Origin: Ctena decussata
Lineage: Eukaryota; Mollusca; Bivalvia; Lucinida; Lucinidae
DNA: 64,000 nucleotides
Assembly: GCA_963989385.1 (NCBI GenBank)
Contig: OZ022501.1
Span: 88,892,979 to 88,956,978, forward strand
Direction: 5' to 3'
In this document: in pieces, positions 53,880-64,000 of the stretch
How the letters are laid out: each line of letters starts with the position of its first letter
Numbering within the stretch: position 1 is the stretch's first letter
The notes under the pieces: model-generated
Databases searched by the model: none
The model's input: the letters and a program-made list of their open reading frames with translations, nothing else
Told to the model about the DNA's origin: nothing
Position numbers and translations under genes: made by a program

Positions 53880-54245
53880 GAGGTGGGTTTTCTCCTTCCA
53901 AAACAATCCCAAACATCTCGATCCATCTCATCGGGCTCATCAGTAGGGCACCGGACTCATAGTCAGAGGTCCTGGGTTCTAAACCCGGTCTGGCCACATA
54001 CTTTCATTTCTCCTTTCGCTGACTCAAGAAGGGCAGTTGTCAGTTACTGGCAAAAGTATGTGCACTTGGTACTGGTTAACCGCTTAGGAGGGCTAAGACT
54101 GCCCAGGAATAGTGTGATTAGGTTAATTGACTGTCCCAACATGACATAGCTGTTTAGCGTGGACGTTAAACAACAAATCAATCAAATCTGGATCCATCTC
54201 AAAAGATGGATCTAGATTTTTGGAATTGTTTTGGAAGGAAAATTC
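53880..54245. mobile_element. MITE 'CTAGATCCATCTTA' family, interrupted by a SINE
   Basis: Left arm 53880-53930 and right arm 54187-54245, with the SINE at 53931-54186 between them. Confidence 0.75.
53931..54186 (+). mobile_element. tRNA-derived SINE, copy 1
   Basis: 256 bp. Pol III box B 'ggttctaaaccc' follows the head 'gggcaccggactcatagtca', and the 3' end is 'gttaaacaacaaatcaatca'. Flanked by a 15-bp target duplication TCTSGATCCATCTCA (53916-53930 and 54187-54201, one mismatch). Confidence 0.85.
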
Positions 54246-54556
54246 CATCATATAACCAGAAATACATTAAATTCCAGATCTCTTGCATAATAAATATGGT
54301 ACTCACTTTCTCAAGTCTATATGACTCTGCTGACGACCTTTACCTTTGGAGAGAAAGCATGAACAACACTGTTATATAAGTTTACCATGTTTACTGACTT
54401 AATTTTTGAGAGTAGCAAGTAAATAGAAGAATCTGTAGTGATTTACAATAATGTATTGTAACAATTCCAAACATCTTGGTCAAGATGACAAAATATACTC
54501 TCATACAGGCATGCTCCATTGTCTCTCATAGCTCCTCTCAAAGTGAAAGCAACAAC

Positions 54557-54787
54557 AAATGAGTTGCTGCAAAACAAAGTGGCATCTGCTTCCAGAGAAG
54601 ACTCAGATCAGCCTGGACATCTGTCCAGTCTGATCAGTCTTTGCTGTATGAGTGGAGCTAGCTTAGACCTTAGCTACCCTTTAAGCATACAGCAAAGACT
54701 CTGATCAGACTGGACGAATGCCCAGGCTGATCAGAGTCTTTGCTGGCGGCACATGCCACTTTGTTGGTTTTGTTGTGTCGTGGCTCC
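54557..54787. mobile_element. MITE of the GAGCCGCGAC family, copy 5
   Basis: Left terminus eroded. The inner 'gactcagatcagcctggaca' block and the right end 'tttgttggttttgttgtgtc' are kept. Confidence 0.7.
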
Positions 54788-54867
54788 TATTGTGAATACT
54801 GTTTAGTCACCAGTGAAGGTGTACTATGGCTACATCACCATGGTTTTGCTACCATTTTTAAAGGGAA

Positions 54868-55030
54868 GACAACTTTTAACAAACAGGTATCTGCTTCCCT
54901 GGAAATTGAATTCGTTGCCCAAAGGGGGGCTACTCTTAAAGGAAACAATTTGCTTTGTAGGTCTAGACAGAACAATGGTCTCTCTGTCCTTTAAGAGTAG
55001 TTACCCTGTGAGAAGGGAAACAGCTATTGC
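54868..55030. mobile_element. MITE 'ACTCTTAAAGGAAA' family, copy
   Basis: Inverted blocks 'gctactcttaaaggaaacaa' and 'tgtcctttaagagtagttac', with outer 'aggtatctgcttccctgg'. Relatives at 25492-25568, 48279-48425, 56120-56235, 59380-59470 and 62100-62260. Confidence 0.6.
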
Positions 55031-55159
55031 CATCAGTGATCTCCCTTGGTGGCATATCCTAACACATTAACCTTAACTACTCTCTTCCTATAGTGCTAGC
55101 TTCTTGGTGAGAACATATGTCCTAAGGTGTATGGGTACTCAGCTATATTTACCAACCAT

Positions 55160-55590
55160 TTTGGCACGCCTTTGTGAAGCAAAGGGGAGCTTATGCTATA
55201 CCCCTGGATGTTCATGTCTGTGTCTGTGACCAGTTTAACCAATGTTAACCATTTGCGTTTAGGTCTTTTTCTCAGAAAGTATAAGGGCTAGAGTAATGAA
55301 ACTTGCTACACACTTATATCAGCACATGATCACCTGAAAGCCTGCCCCATGTACCCAACTGCAATAGCATATCTTACCTGTACAGGTCCATTTTAAAACC
55401 ATCACCCATGTATAGTTTCAACATTCTTGCTTCATTGACTTTATGATATTTCTCAGTCCCTATTTAGGTTAGAGCCATTATACTTGGCACACACTATCAT
55501 ACGGACAAGAACATTCAAAGGCAGGAATTCTCTGGAGGGTGGTTGTGTTCCCAGCAATAGCATATCTTACCTGTACAGGTAAAGGTGTGA
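55160..55590 (+). mobile_element. Tandem-repeat element starting GGCACGCCTTTGTGAAGC (family iv), decayed
   Basis: A hairpin 'gcctttgtgaagcaaaggggagc' (split here by its loop), then 'gttcatgtctgtgtctgtg', then two diverged units ending 'aatagcatatcttacctgta'. Related direct repeats follow at 55865-56035 (atttttatgcttcactgact..). The opening hairpin and orientation parallel families i and ii. Confidence 0.5.
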
Positions 55591-56661
55591 AAGGGTATTC
55601 AACCAATCAGTGGAGCAGAATTACCAGTTATAATAATTTCATTGGCTGATTGGAGGTGTTGACACTATGTGATCGAAAGACAGAATGACAATGTTCAGTT
55701 CAGTTCAGTTTAATTCTCCTATCGACGTTCCCCAAGTGGCTCAATGGTACGTAACCATAGTTGCACACACTTGGCGCCGTGTCTCCGTCCAAAGAAAGAA
55801 AATGTGGAAGTTGATCCTCCTTATATAGTCCACTACTGTCTTTAAACATCACCATCCATGTCTAGATTTTTATGCTTCACTGACTCAGTCATATAATTCC
55901 CAGCCCCTATATGGATGGCAATCATTATACTTCTCGTTACATTGTATGGATTTTTATGCTTCACTGACTCCGTCATATTTCCCAGGCCCTATATGGATGG
56001 CAATCATTATACTTGACACTCACATTTAGACGAGCCTTTCAATACCACCATAGCTGTGAGAGTCAAGCTCCTGTAAGGTACGCTTTGTTGTCTTCTGACA
56101 ACTCTTGTTACAATGTGACTTCCTGTTTGTTCCCTAGAGGATGTAGCCCTTCAAAAATTAAACTGGATCTACTTTAAAAGGAAAGAATTTGCTTCTAGTA
56201 AGCCAACACTTTCCTTCATAGGTCAAGCAGTTTAGAAGTTGGAAAATGCAAAATTCAAACAAGGGGTATAACTAAATCATTTTTGGACAGAATTTACCCC
56301 AAAATATCAGTTCTTGTAAAAGTTAATCAGTTCTTGTACATCTCAACCAAAACCTGTATACTAAATATCAACATCCTAGCTCAAATATTCATGAGATAAT
56401 GTCGTAACATGATTTCTTTCTAAAAGTGCAAGTCTGACAGGAAAAAATAAAATGTCTGTCCACTCATTTTATCATTTGAGATTTCAAAACTCTAGGTCCA
56501 GTGGTTCTTTAATGTAATATAGCTGCATCAGGAGGCACTGTGAACAGACAAATGGCTGAATGGACAAGCAAAAGCGATATGTTCCCTCAACTTCTTCAAA
56601 CTTGGGGGCATAAAAATGGAAGAGGTTAAAGTGTACCCATTCAACTTAAGATGTGTCAATA

Positions 56662-56856
56662 ATTGAGCTGTGACACGACAAAACCCACAAAGTGGCATGT
56701 GTGGCCAGTGAACACTCAGATTAGCCTGGGCATCCACCCAGTCTGATCAGAGTCTTGGCTGTCCACATGGAGTTAGCTTAGACCCCTAGCTACCCCAAAG
56801 CACACAGCAAAGACTGATAGGCTGACGCTTTGTTGGTTTTGTCGTGCCGCGGCTCA
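56662..56856. mobile_element. MITE of the GAGCCGCGAC family, copy 6
   Basis: Left arm nearly complete, with an internal deletion of part of the right arm before 'acgctttgttggttttgtcg'. Confidence 0.7.
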
Positions 56857-56893
56857 AGTCTCCAATTATTACAGTAGTATGATAGATCAGTAG

Positions 56894-57356
56894 TATGCCG
56901 CAACACGACAAAACCAACAATGTGGTTGTGTGCCCAGCACAGACTCGGATCAGCCTGGGCATCTGGCCAGTTTGATCAGATTCTTCACTGTCGGCATGGA
57001 GATAGCTTAGACCCTTAGCTACCATTTGAGCACTAAGTGGAGAGTCTGATTAAACTGTTAAACTGTAAATATTCATGTTACTCAATGAAAGGGACATAAT
57101 CTTTCTATGTATATTTCTCATAACTGCAGAGTTACTTAATTATTATTATGACGTCATTAACGTCATGTAGTCATAGTGACGACATTATATCTTGGAGTGG
57201 ACATTGAGTGTTTCGAGTGTTGTCAATGAACATTATATTGGCACTTAGTGTTGTGTGTTATATAGAATTAACACAAACTGGGTGGATGCTTAGGCTGATC
57301 TGAGTCTGCACTTGGCGCACAACCACATTGTTGGTTTTGTCGTGTCGCAGCTCAAA
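56894..57356. mobile_element. MITE of the GAGCCGCGAC family, copy 7, interrupted
   Basis: The left half (56894-57057) and right half (57275-57356) are separated by a foreign segment of about 217 bp (57058-57274), flanked by 'aaactg' on both sides. Confidence 0.65.
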
Positions 57357-57518
57357 TGTTTCATAATTCATCAACACCACCCCAGGTGTCCAACATGATT
57401 ATGTTCCTCAGAGCCTCCTGGGTGTCATGTAATGATAAATATACATATAAAGACATTCATTTAGATCCTTACTTTGCATTACACTATCATCATAATATAC
57501 CTTTACTATGGCACTGAC

Positions 57519-57772
57519 TGATTGATTGATTTGTTGGTGAACAGCGATGGTCATGTCGAGACGGTCAGTTAACCTAACCACACTATTACTGGGCAGGCTT
57601 ATACCTCCTAAGCGGTTAACCAGTACTAAGTGCACATATTTTCGCCAGTAACTGACAACTGTCCTTCTTGAATCAGCGGAAGGAGAGATGAAAGTATGTG
57701 GCCAAACCAGGTATTGAACCCAGGACCTCTGACTTGTAAGTCAGGTGCCCTACCGACTGTGCTATGTGGCCC
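57519..57772 (-). mobile_element. tRNA-derived SINE, copy 2 (most complete head)
   Basis: The minus strand begins GGCCACATAGCACAGTCGGT (box A-like GCACAGTCGGTAGGG) and has box B GGTTCAATACC. The head resembles tRNA-Val, with TAC in the anticodon position but one base missing in the loop, so it is not a functional tRNA. Flanked by TACTATGGCA on both sides (57504-57513 and 57775-57784). Confidence 0.8.
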
Positions 57773-58012
57773 TGTACTATGGCAAGCCAAATACACCAAA
57801 AAATTTTAAACAAAGTTTAGAACTTCAAACTTAGGTTTCAGTATTCAACCTAGTTTTCGACTCCTAAATCCTAGGTTTAAAATTTTCAATCCTAGGTTTT
57901 AACTTTTCAAAACCAAAGAAATACAGTAACTGTTATCATTTCACCAGGATAAAGTTCATGCTTTTAACAAATTTAGATAAGTTTATGGGCTTGCTTTAAG
58001 TCTATGGTAAAC

Positions 58013-58160
58013 ACCGATGGTCATGTCAGGATGGTCAATTAACCTAACCACACTATTCCTGGGTAGGGATAGACCTCCTATGAGGTTAACCAGTACTAAG
58101 TGCACCACATACTCATACTTTCACCAGTAACTGACAACTTTTCATCTTTAACCCCTCTAA
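58013..58160 (-). mobile_element. SINE, copy 3 (5'-truncated)
   Basis: Matches the body of copies 1 and 2 (aacctaaccacactattcct, cagtaactgacaactt) but lacks the tRNA head. Confidence 0.7.
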
Positions 58161-58395
58161 ATGTCAGGGATATTTCCGTAAATAAATTTGGAAAAGTTTG
58201 ATACTTTGGATGCAAGGAATACACCAAAGAAATTAAAACAGCAATAGTTCAACTCAAAAGATACTTTCATATTTCACAGTATTCGTATTCTATAAGAATA
58301 ATAATAGTACAGTCAACTCCTGATATCTCGAACACCGATATCTCAAAGTATCTTCTTATGTCAAAGAATGTATTTCCTATTTTCATTTACATTTC

Positions 58396-58486
58396 AACTC
58401 CTGTTATCTCAAACTACTGATATCTCTAAGTAAATTTTCTGGTACCAGAAAATTTACTTTGAGATATCAGTAGTTTGGGCTGAAGT
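58396..58486. repeat. Inverted repeat, ~90 bp
   Basis: Arms 'aaactactgatatctctaag' and 'gagatatcagtagttt' around 'aattttctggtaccagaaaa'. Confidence 0.65.
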
Positions 58487-59379
58487 TCAACTTCGAGATA
58501 TCGAGAATCTACTACATAATATGTTCCATCTCAATGCAAAATCAATTAATTAGTTTATAGAAATACTGACATGTTAGTCATCTCCATGTGGAAACAGCTA
58601 TTACTGGCCTTCAATTCATTATTCAAAAACTTGCAGCACCCCACATAAGCCAACAGTCTGAGGCAAAAAGTTTTGTAGTTTATTTCTCCTCACACCATGC
58701 TACAGGGTCTATGAAAGAAGCTTTATTCTAATGCACTTACAAATATAAAGCAACACATGAATGAATAACATCAAAACATTTTCAATAGTATTTACTGCTG
58801 CTTTTTTTCTGGGTGTAATATAGTACACTTTGAAAGGTGAAAATGTTAGTGCATTAGAATGGAGATAACTGTACTTAAAGCTGTCATTTGGAGAATAAAA
58901 TAGTCAATTTGATGGTTGCAAATAGCTGACGCATGGCCGTAAAACAAAATTTGCAACCATAAAATCAATAATTTACCTCCCCAAATGACAGCTTTTATTA
59001 CAGTTATCCCCTAACTTTTTGCCATCAAAATTTTGTTTTATTTTGGTGTACTGGAAGTATATGTACAAATATATTTACAATTCATTTACAATATATACAT
59101 CCTGGCAGCTCCACAAAAGGAGTGGTTTGGGTATAATTCTGGGATAACCATTCATTCTCCATAAAAAAACGTATGAAGTGACCATTAATTGCAACCATCT
59201 GAGGTTCTAATGATGAGACAAAATGCTTTTATGGAGAAATTTAACGTACCATATTAATCCTTATAAACGCCCTTGCTCTAATAAAAGCTCCCTGCTTCGG
59301 TTTCGAAAATAATGTTATATATAAACTTGCATGAATTTACTATTTACTTCTCTTTACGAGGCAGCTATTTAAAATGGGG

Positions 59380-59470
59380 AATGGGGTCTAATCTTAAAGG
59401 AAAAAATTTGCTCCTATAGGAGCAAATTCCTTCCTTTAAGAGTTGACCCCCATCCCTAATGAGGTGAGGC
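59380..59470. mobile_element. MITE 'ACTCTTAAAGGAAA' family, palindromic copy
   Basis: 'gtctaatcttaaaggaaaaa' and 'ttcctttaagagttgacccc' flank a perfect core 'tttgctcctataggagcaaa'. Confidence 0.65.
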
Positions 59471-60048
59471 AAACAAAAATAATAGAGCTACCACCTCTGA
59501 AAGTATACCTATTCACCATAATACTGTTTATGAGAGGTATTTTGACAGTGGCTGAGTCACAAAAATCTAGGTTCTAAATAACACCCTTTATTGTAAAATG
59601 CAATGACCCAGGGGTGTGTAATAGGATTAGTATGATGTTATCTCAAGCACTATCATTTAACCTCCCTTGTCTGGAGCTGTACATTTTATATTCCACCCAA
59701 TAACCACACAGTGACCTTTATATCGCATTTTACCTTGGGGGTAAAGTAAACTGGCAAGATATAACTGTGCTTGGTAAGGTATTAGATTTAAAGTTTTTAG
59801 GAATGTTCCTCCAATAAATTTTTCTGTAATTCACCAACAGAACAGATGTTTTATTAAGGGTAACTGTTAAAAAATTGACACAAATTCTTAGACAGTAAAC
59901 AGAGCTTCACTGTATGTAGCCTTTCATCATCACTCTTCCATTCGATCAATGTGACTAAAATACTGTTGGAACTATGATTTCTCACATTAATCCTTCAAGC
60001 AACAATAAGCAGATGACACTAGAGGTGGCAGTAAGCATGGCTTACTAA

Positions 60049-61272
60049 ATACCCCCCGCGTTTAACAGTTAGGCATGCATGTTATGACAACTACAAGTGC
60101 ACATCTATATACCAATATCTGTTCACATATTTAATATCAGTCAAACGGTTTAGGAGAAGTAGCGACAACAAACTCTGTTTTCCAAGACTACAAAGGGGCA
60201 CAACAAAGCTGGAAAACCCTTTTGAGAAAAACAGAGCAATATGTGCCAACTCTTTCTTCTACTGTATCTGTGCACCAACTCTGAATAAAATGGAAGTGAA
60301 AATGGCATAAAAAAACTTCAAACTAGGGCAAAACATATAAAAAAGGGGCATAACTCATGCAAAAAGGGTTAATGTACATCTTCATTCCAATATGTGTTCG
60401 CACACTTAATTTCAAGAAAATCCGTCAAATGGTCTTGGAGTAGTAGCGATAACAAACTTTTCTTACGAAAACTACAAAGGGACATAACTCAGCAGGAAAA
60501 CCTTTCCGGAAAAACTGAACAATATGTATCAGCTCTTTCCATATGCTGCATCTAGTAACCCAATTTGCAAAAAAGGCAAAAACCCTATAAAATAGGGCAA
60601 AAATATCAAAAAGGGGCATAACTCAGGCAAAAAGGGGCAGAATTTAAAATCGAAACCCCAATGCACATCTTCATACCAATATCTATTCACATACTTAATT
60701 TCAAGAAAATTCGTCAAACCATCTAGGAGGAGTTGCGATAACAAACTTATTTCACGAAAAATACAAAGGGGCATAACTCCGCAATAAAAACCTTCCAGGA
60801 AAAATTGAAAAATACGTATCCACTATTTTCTTATGCTGCATCCATGGACAAAATTTGAAACAAATTGGAGCAAATTTAATGCAAAAACCCTATAAAATAG
60901 GGCAAAAAATATCAAAAAGGGGCATAACTCAGGCAAAAAGGGGCAGAATTTTAAATCAAAACCCTAATGCACATCTTCATACCAATATCTATTCACACAC
61001 TTAATTTCAAGAAAATCCGTCAAACCATCTAGGAGGAGTTGCGATAACAAACTTATTTCACGAAAAATACAAAGGGGCATAACTCCGCAATAAAAACTTT
61101 CCAGGAAAAATTGAAATATACGTATCCACTATTTTCTTATGCTGCATCCATGGACAAAATTTGAAACAAATCGGAGCAAATTTAAGGCGTTGCGGACGGA
61201 CGGACGGAAAGACGGACGGAAGGACAACGTCAAAACAGTATACCCCCCACAAACACAGTTTGCGGGGGGTAT
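60049..61272 (+). mobile_element. Tandem-repeat element with ATACCCCCC termini (family iii)
   Basis: Begins ATACCCCCCGCG and ends TTTGCGGGGGGTAT. Contains four units of about 280-305 bp starting near 60096, 60373, 60660 and 60968, each with 'aggggcataactc' and 'catcttcataccaatatcta'. A (GGACGGAC)n stretch (61194-61226) lies near the end. Same architecture as families i and ii, but in the reverse sense. Confidence 0.75.
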
Positions 61273-61797
61273 AAAAATTCATGTCTGCAAAATTTCAAAT
61301 ATGTTTTATCCAAGCCACATTTAGAATTCAAGGAACAGAGGCGTACAGTGTACATCCAGACAAGGCAACTCAATACTAGGGGATTCACCTGGGTCTACCT
61401 TGTTTGCAAATTCAAAGATTTCATTTCCAGCACTTTTATTACTTGTGAAGATTTTTAGGATCCATCTACAATGGACAGGTAAGAAAAACTGCACAAAAAT
61501 AGTACTGAGCAGTTATTAGCACTGGTGTGATTATTTGGCTGAATATGGTAATAAACAACAAATTTGATAATACATGTATGGTCATTCTTCCGCTACCTCT
61601 TGACCACAAATTACATTTGATTAGTCAGCAGCAGACCTGTTTAGCACTATGACTGGCTAGAGTGGCAGCAGGAGCTACATTCTGATTGGCTGAACAGATC
61701 ATAACATCACAGTGATTGGCTGTACTGAAAACTGCAGCTACATCCTGACTGGCTGGATCATTAGACTGGTATAGGCACTCTTGGTTCTGGGCTATCA

Positions 61798-61893
61798 CTA
61801 CTCGACTGGTTCTGGTATCTCACTCAATCCATTGACTAGACTCACATTTTTAAGTTGATCTGATAGAAAGTTGGACAAGTTTTCTTTATCACT
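61798..61893 (-). CDS. NRBP1: NRBP-type gene, terminal exon
   Basis: The 96-bp exon follows CTTTGCAG. Encodes SDKENLSNFLSDQLKNVSLV and NGLSEIPEPVE, then TAG at 61800-61798. It corresponds to the helical SEADQSRLTSLLEE tail of vertebrate NRBP1 in position, but its end is divergent. Confidence 0.85.
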   Translation of the reverse strand, partial: SDKENLSNFLSDQLKNVSLVNGLSEIPEPVE

Positions 61894-63060
61894 CTGCAAA
61901 GAAGAACAAGAATCATGCCCTGAGAAAAGATGCTTTATGTGTAAGACTCAATTTTATATAACACATATAAGATAAGACTTATTTGAAGTTGTCAAGTTAT
62001 ATAACAATACAACATTAGTTCTTTATGAGCTTTGAACTGACTGCTAAAACAAGAGTGTAGGTTCAACTAGTGTAAAATGTCACTATTAAACCTTAAAGGG
62101 CTTCCCCTTGATTGGTGCAGTTTTGGGAACAGCCATTGTTGCACAGACTATTAATATGCATCCCATTTATGGGTATTTACTCCCCATTAAGAGGAAACAT
62201 CTAAAGAAAATCCTTTTCAAGTGACTGACCCATTAATGTTGAAGCCACTTGTTTACCTGGTAGTGAGTGAATACATTTCAGACCATATGGTAATTTGTGA
62301 ATGAATAGTAAGTATAGAAGCAACAGTGCCTGTTGTACCTTTATGGTTACCTCCCATGTAAGAATGACATAAACCTGAGAAGCAAACCAATTAATAAACT
62401 TTTTATCTGCAACTAAAAATTCTGAATTTCCTTGCCTGAGTTTGTATGGGCAATAGATTCATATGTGCGAAGTTTCATAAAACTTTATTCAGTAAAAAAG
62501 AAATTAAATCAATTTTTTGCCCTCCACTTTTTCACAAACGACCTGTACACATACATACATGTATATCATTAGCACACTAGATCTAGCCTAGAAGAAAAGG
62601 TACTCAACATCAGCTCATGTTTTTACTACAGTTTAGGCGCTAAATAACATTCTCCTTTCAGAAAATGCAAATCTCAGGGGGTTTAGTAGAATTAATACAA
62701 TATTTCTGTGGTTTAATGAAGTTATCATTTTTAAATCTATATCTTACCTCATTTATAAAACCGTAATGAACTAATTCTTCCGCTAAGATTATTGCGTTGT
62801 CTGCAGAATTGAAATCACATTGTAGCTGACGATTCATCTTGTCATCCATTCGTAACAACAATGTCAAGTGGAACGTAAGATTATCCTCCTTGTCATCTAT
62901 CTTGCGTAGCTGGCATGACATGTTTGTCACCCGACGAGATTCAATATCAATAGGTTCCGGAGTTTCAGTCTTCTCTTGCTCAGTCATTTCTGGTGTGATT
63001 GCTCTTGGACGTGTAGGAGGTTGGGGTAATATAAATGCTGTGAGTGGATAAATGCCGTTT
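61798..63060 (-). CDS. NRBP1: Nuclear receptor-binding protein (NRBP1/2-type pseudokinase), last two exons
   Basis: Two exons are visible: 63060-62748 and 61893-61798. They encode the C-terminal part after the pseudokinase domain: NGIYPLTAFILPQPPTRPRA, a linker, then LTFHLTLLLRMDDKMNRQLQ, AEELVHYGFINE and the tail SDKENLSNFLSDQLKN..EPVE. This matches the human NRBP1 layout (RNGLYPLTAFGLP, then HHLTLLLKLEDKLNRHL, then AAELVQLGFISE), as recalled. NRBP proteins are catalytically dead kinase-like adaptors linked to ubiquitin ligase and trafficking functions. The pseudokinase exons lie beyond the window end. Whether it is NRBP1, NRBP2 or a single invertebrate ancestor cannot be decided here. Confidence 0.85.
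62748..63060 (-). CDS. NRBP1: NRBP-type gene, penultimate exon
   Basis: The 313-bp exon follows CATATTTCAG and ends at GTAAGA. It begins with the third base of a split codon, then NGIYPLTAFILP, and ends in phase 0 at FINE. It extends upstream of the first Met, so the Met inside this exon is not the start of translation. Confidence 0.9.
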
Positions 63061-64000
63061 CTGAAATATGTTTGAGGTAAGAAAATTAAATAATTATTAA
63101 ATAAATATGAAAGATTTGCAAGAACTATATAGTTCCCAAATCCATGTGCATTTTCTAAACTTGGAAACTGCTTATGTTCTGCTATAAGCTATAATATACA
63201 TGAGCAGTTCTCTGTGAAAACCGGGCTTAATGACATTATGTAAGAATTAAGTTGCAAATGGATGAAAAACACCAAAATCTATGATTTTTCAGACCTCTCT
63301 TTATTTCCATGAATATACCTTAGGCCTTAAGATATAACAAAAAGCCTATGAATGCAGACAATTCCAGTAATAAATATGACATATGTTGCCATGACAACAC
63401 TTATTCCACGTTAACCCCAAAGCCTTGAAAACATATTGTATACTATCACAAAGACCTATCATTTGAGAAAGAATGTGAAATCATGCAAATTGTCATGTGT
63501 GTGCTATGAAATACACATTGAAAATGAGAAAACAAACTTCTGTCAGAGTTAGTTTGTGTAACAAGCACGGAAAGCTCGTTCAAACGAACGTAATGACACT
63601 GACATCAAAACATACTTGCATGATGTTAATAGCGTCTAAAGGAACTGCACTACCTGTGTGCTTCTAAAGTCTATATCTCAATAATGAATTATAGTAACTA
63701 TCTAAAATTTTCAGGAAATATTTAGAAAAGCTAATTATTTTCAGTGATGCAGTTAGTTAGTTTTCTATTTTTATGTCATTAAGCTCACTTTTCACAGAGA
63801 CTGGCTCACATGAATATCTCAAGCACAACCTATATTGCTTTTAACAGCAATAATTATATTTTTAATTTTCTCTTCTGTCATACTCTTATTTATATGCATG
63901 TGAAGTCATCAATATATATTCTATTCTAAGAGGCTGATACATATGCAAATTTATCTACAATGCTTTTCCCCAAATCAGAGCATTCTGTACTTTCTATTGT
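63061..64000. other. NRBP-type gene intron
   Basis: No exon with NRBP pseudokinase sequence was recognised on the minus strand. AT-rich intron sequence running off the window. Confidence 0.5.

Larger units (their letters stand above)
58170..60048. other. Intergenic, mostly short palindromes
   Basis: Between the SINE cluster and element family iii. Holds the inverted repeat at 58396, a MITE at 59380 and AT-rich sequence with no coding signal. Confidence 0.4.

Noticed and set aside
57700..57772. tRNA-Val gene on the minus strand
   Set aside because: The anticodon loop lacks a base, and the sequence continues into a SINE body with target duplications on both sides.

Overview
The window looks like genomic DNA of a lophotrochozoan animal, most probably a bivalve mollusc. 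This is inferred from intron-rich metazoan genes, AT-rich introns, many foldback elements and MITEs, tRNA-derived SINEs, CR1/L2-like LINEs, and tandem-repeat elements that start with a short GC-rich hairpin. No prokaryotic operon, CRISPR array, rRNA gene or confident stand-alone tRNA gene was seen.

Three protein-coding genes were reconstructed by joining exons with matching splice sites and reading phase. (1) Minus strand, 28.0 kb down to 1.5 kb: at least 12 (probably 13) exons of a large glycosidase-like protein of a conserved but functionally uncharacterised eukaryotic family. Its C-terminal end lies beyond the window start. One exon (8908-8967) carries an in-frame TGA where a tryptophan is expected. 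(2) Plus strand, 34265-49323: a complete seven-exon TRAPPC5 gene (TRAPP vesicle-tethering complex subunit, 187 aa). (3) Minus strand, 63060 down to 61798: the last two exons of an NRBP1/2-type pseudokinase adaptor. The rest of that gene lies beyond the window end.

The remaining sequence is mostly mobile DNA. From 28.2 to 34.1 kb there is a satellite block and two LINEs of one family, tail to tail around a run of 29 G. The minus-strand copy is nearly full length and encodes a 2A-like ribosome-skipping peptide, two PHD-like zinc fingers, an AP endonuclease and a reverse transcriptase, with a one-base frameshift. A different LINE fragment sits in TRAPPC5 intron 1. Two large foldback elements (14.3-16.5 kb and 49.7-52.4 kb) are each inserted inside an older foldback element, with target duplications still readable. 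From 44 to 61 kb there are several tandem-repeat elements of shared architecture, SINEs and MITEs.

The most unusual signal is a dispersed repeat carrying a type I hammerhead ribozyme. It occurs four times, always on the minus strand, each time in an intron of the glycosidase-like gene and in the sense orientation of that gene. The copy at 10191-10236 has all core residues and all three helices intact. The copies at 13.5 and 22.9 kb are damaged in helix I and in the core, and the 8.5-kb copy is degenerate. No database search, folding program or alignment program was run. All homology statements come from reading the sequence and from recall of the families named.
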